64,000 bases of DNA from Zhihengliuella flava (GTDB lineage Bacteria; Actinomycetota; Actinomycetes; Actinomycetales; Micrococcaceae). The notes below the pieces were generated by a model, which saw only the letters and a list, made by a program, of their open reading frames with translations, made no database searches and was not told the origin of the DNA. Of this stretch, positions 62,326-64,000 are shown piece by piece. The stretch is taken from positions 310,001 to 374,000 of the forward strand of contig NZ_JADOTZ010000001.1 in the NCBI RefSeq assembly GCF_015751895.1, given 5' to 3'. Both the position numbers and the translations under genes were made by a program. Each line of letters starts with the position of its first letter. Within the stretch, counting starts at the first letter, position 1.

Positions 62326-63918
62326 CTAGGTGAGGTCCACCTCGCGGGCGAAATCAGCGCCCACGGCGTGGCGAACCTGCTCCAGCGTCCCCTCCGGCAA
62401 GGAATTGTCCACGGTGAGGACCACGAGGGCCTCCGACGTCTCGGCATTCGGTGCGACCTGCATGCCCACGATGTTGACTCCGCGCTCGCCGAGGATCGCA
62501 CCCAACGAACCCACGACGCCGGGGCGGTCCTGGTAGCGCAACACCACCAAATGCTCGGCGATGGGAATCTCGATCTCGAATCCGTCAATGCCGACGAGCT
62601 TCTCGATCTGCTTCGGGCCGGTCAGCGTGCCAGAGACGGCGATCTGCGTGCCATCGCTCGTCGAACCCCGCAGGTTGAGGACGTTGCGGTATTCCGGTGA
62701 GTCCGTGGTGGTGATCAAGCGAGCCGCCACACCGCGCTGTTCGGCGAGGACCGGGGCGTTCACGTAGGACACCTGCTCGGAAACAACGTCTGTGAAGACG
62801 CCCTTGAGCGCGGCCAGTTCCAGTGCCTTGACGTCGAGGGTGGAGATTTCCCCGGCCACCTCGATGTCGAGGGAGACCAGCGAATCGCGCGTCAGGGCCG
62901 TGAAGATCCGACCCAGCTTCTCGATCAAGGGGATCCCCGGGCGGACGCTCTCGTCGATGACGCCGCCGGCCACGTTGACGGCGTCCGGCACCAGTTCGCC
63001 AGCTAGGGCCAGGCGCACGGACTTGGCCACGGAAACGCCCGCCTTCTCCTGCGCCTCTTCGGTCGACGCGCCCAGGTGCGGGGTCACAATGACGTTCTCA
63101 AACTCGAAGAACGGCAGGTCCGTGCTCGGCTCCTTGACGAAAACGTCGATGCCGGCGCCAGCGATCTGCTGGTCCTTCAGCGCGGTGTACAGCGCGTCTT
63201 CGTCCACCAGGCCGCCGCGGGCCACATTGACCACGTACGCCGAGCTCTTCATCTTGGAGAAGGCGTCAGCGCCGAGCATGCCGAGGGTCTCCGGCGTCTT
63301 CGGCATGTGAATGGTGACGAAGTCGCTGGTCGCGAGCAGCTCATCGAGTTCAACCAACTTGACGCCCAGTTGCTGCGCGCGCGCTGCCGTGATGTAGGGA
63401 TCAAAGGCCACCACATTCATCCCGAACCCTTGCAGACGCGCTGCGACGAGCGCGCCAATGCGGCCGAGCCCAATGATGCCAGCCGTCTTCTCATACAGTT
63501 CGACTCCGGCGTACTTCGAACGCTTCCATTCGCCGTTCTTCAGGGCCGCGTTGGCTGCCGGGATGTGACGAGACAGGGAGACGACATGGCCCACGGTCAG
63601 TTCCGCGGCGGAGATGATGTTGGAGGTCGGCGCATTGACCACCATGACACCGGCCTGGGTGGCGGCCTTGATGTCGACGTTATCCAGTCCGACGCCGGCG
63701 CGGGCGATCACCTTCAGCTGCTGAGCAGCCGCAATGGCTTCCGCGTCAACTTGTGTAGCGGAGCGAACGAGGATCGCATCCACGTCCGCAATGGCGCTCA
63801 AGAGCTCCCCGCGGTCGGCACCATTGGCACGGCGGATCTCAAAATCCGGGCCGAGGGCCGCGATGGTCGCGGGCGAAAGCTCTTCGGCGAGCAAAACGAC
63901 GGGCTTGGTTTCTGACAC
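62326..63918 (-). CDS. serA: D-3-phosphoglycerate dehydrogenase
   Basis: SerA oxidises 3-phosphoglycerate, the first step of serine synthesis. 530 residues, the long form with a C-terminal ACT domain as in Mycobacterium. The NAD-binding GLGRIGALVAARLQGFG is near 149-165. Catalytic Arg, Glu and His lie in NVARGGLVDE near 231-240, the segment near 260 and VTPHLGAST near 278-286. The ASB domain and the ACT domain (LVVLRYQDRPGVVGSLG near 460-476) follow; serine usually inhibits through ACT. The GTG start at 63918 has AAAGGTG upstream. Confidence 0.97.
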   Translation of the reverse strand: MSETKPVVLLAEELSPATIAALGPDFEIRRANGADRGELLSAIADVDAILVRSATQVDAEAIAAAQQLKVIARAGVGLDNVDIKAATQAGVMVVNAPTSNIISAAELTVGHVVSLSRHIPAANAALKNGEWKRSKYAGVELYEKTAGIIGLGRIGALVAARLQGFGMNVVAFDPYITAARAQQLGVKLVELDELLATSDFVTIHMPKTPETLGMLGADAFSKMKSSAYVVNVARGGLVDEDALYTALKDQQIAGAGIDVFVKEPSTDLPFFEFENVIVTPHLGASTEEAQEKAGVSVAKSVRLALAGELVPDAVNVAGGVIDESVRPGIPLIEKLGRIFTALTRDSLVSLDIEVAGEISTLDVKALELAALKGVFTDVVSEQVSYVNAPVLAEQRGVAARLITTTDSPEYRNVLNLRGSTSDGTQIAVSGTLTGPKQIEKLVGIDGFEIEIPIAEHLVVLRYQDRPGVVGSLGAILGERGVNIVGMQVAPNAETSEALVVLTVDNSLPEGTLEQVRHAVGADFAREVDLT

Positions 63919-64000
63919 TTCGGTGGCACCTTTGTTTCGTGTGGAGGCGAATTCGAGACGGCGGATCGTCGCCAGGCCCAGATTATCGGCGTTCCCGGCG

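Noticed and set aside
60569-62329. 586-codon plus-strand open frame
   Set aside because: It is antisense to metG with intact HIGH and KMSKS motifs and runs across the bidirectional terminator.

Overview
This is a high-GC actinobacterial chromosome segment. Gene content and order (leuB, ilvE, galE, fumarylacetoacetase-family gene, gltX, tRNA-Gln/Glu, two dynamin-like GTPases, thiL, iclR, leuCD, murA, plsC, gpsA, ddl, a DUF3515 lipoprotein) fit Micrococcales, most likely Micrococcaceae. The genus cannot be fixed from the sequence alone. Nearly all genes lie on the minus strand.

Bases 1-33300 are an accessory island for a cell-surface glycopolymer. It holds the dTDP-L-rhamnose genes (rmlA, rmlB and a fused rmlCD), many GT2/GT4-type glycosyltransferases including three very large multidomain enzymes, a rhamnan-synthesis (RgpF-like) protein, an AlgJ/AlgX-like O-acetyltransferase candidate, and an ABC-2 exporter pair. 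The ATP-binding subunit of that pair has lost every catalytic motif. A secreted repeat protein and a LytR-CpsA-Psr ligase candidate close the island.

Embedded in it, at 6735-16740, is a full PAPS production and recycling module: cysD, cysN and cysQ on the minus strand and a divergent, N-terminally extended cysC. It sits with two sulfotransferases and two glycosyltransferases. No PAPS reductase or sulfite reductase gene is in the window. The simplest reading is that the sulfate goes onto the exported, rhamnose-containing polymer rather than into cysteine. A secreted, membrane-anchored BNR_4-type propeller protein, a fold shared with lyases of sulfated rhamnose polymers, is encoded beside rmlA and the sulfotransferases. 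The sequence from 5968 to about 8700 is clearly poorer in G+C than the rest and holds a decayed reading frame, which suggests horizontal acquisition.

Bases 33300-64000 are mostly core genome: envelope precursors (ddl, murA, plsC, gpsA), leucine synthesis with its IclR regulator, thiL, the paired dynamin-like GTPases, three tRNA genes, gltX, ilvE, leuB, a DesK/NarL-type two-component system, a second LCP protein (a lipoprotein), an ABC/FtsX-type exporter, metG and serA. Several core genes carry a TANNNT box 6-7 nt before the start codon, which points to leaderless transcripts.
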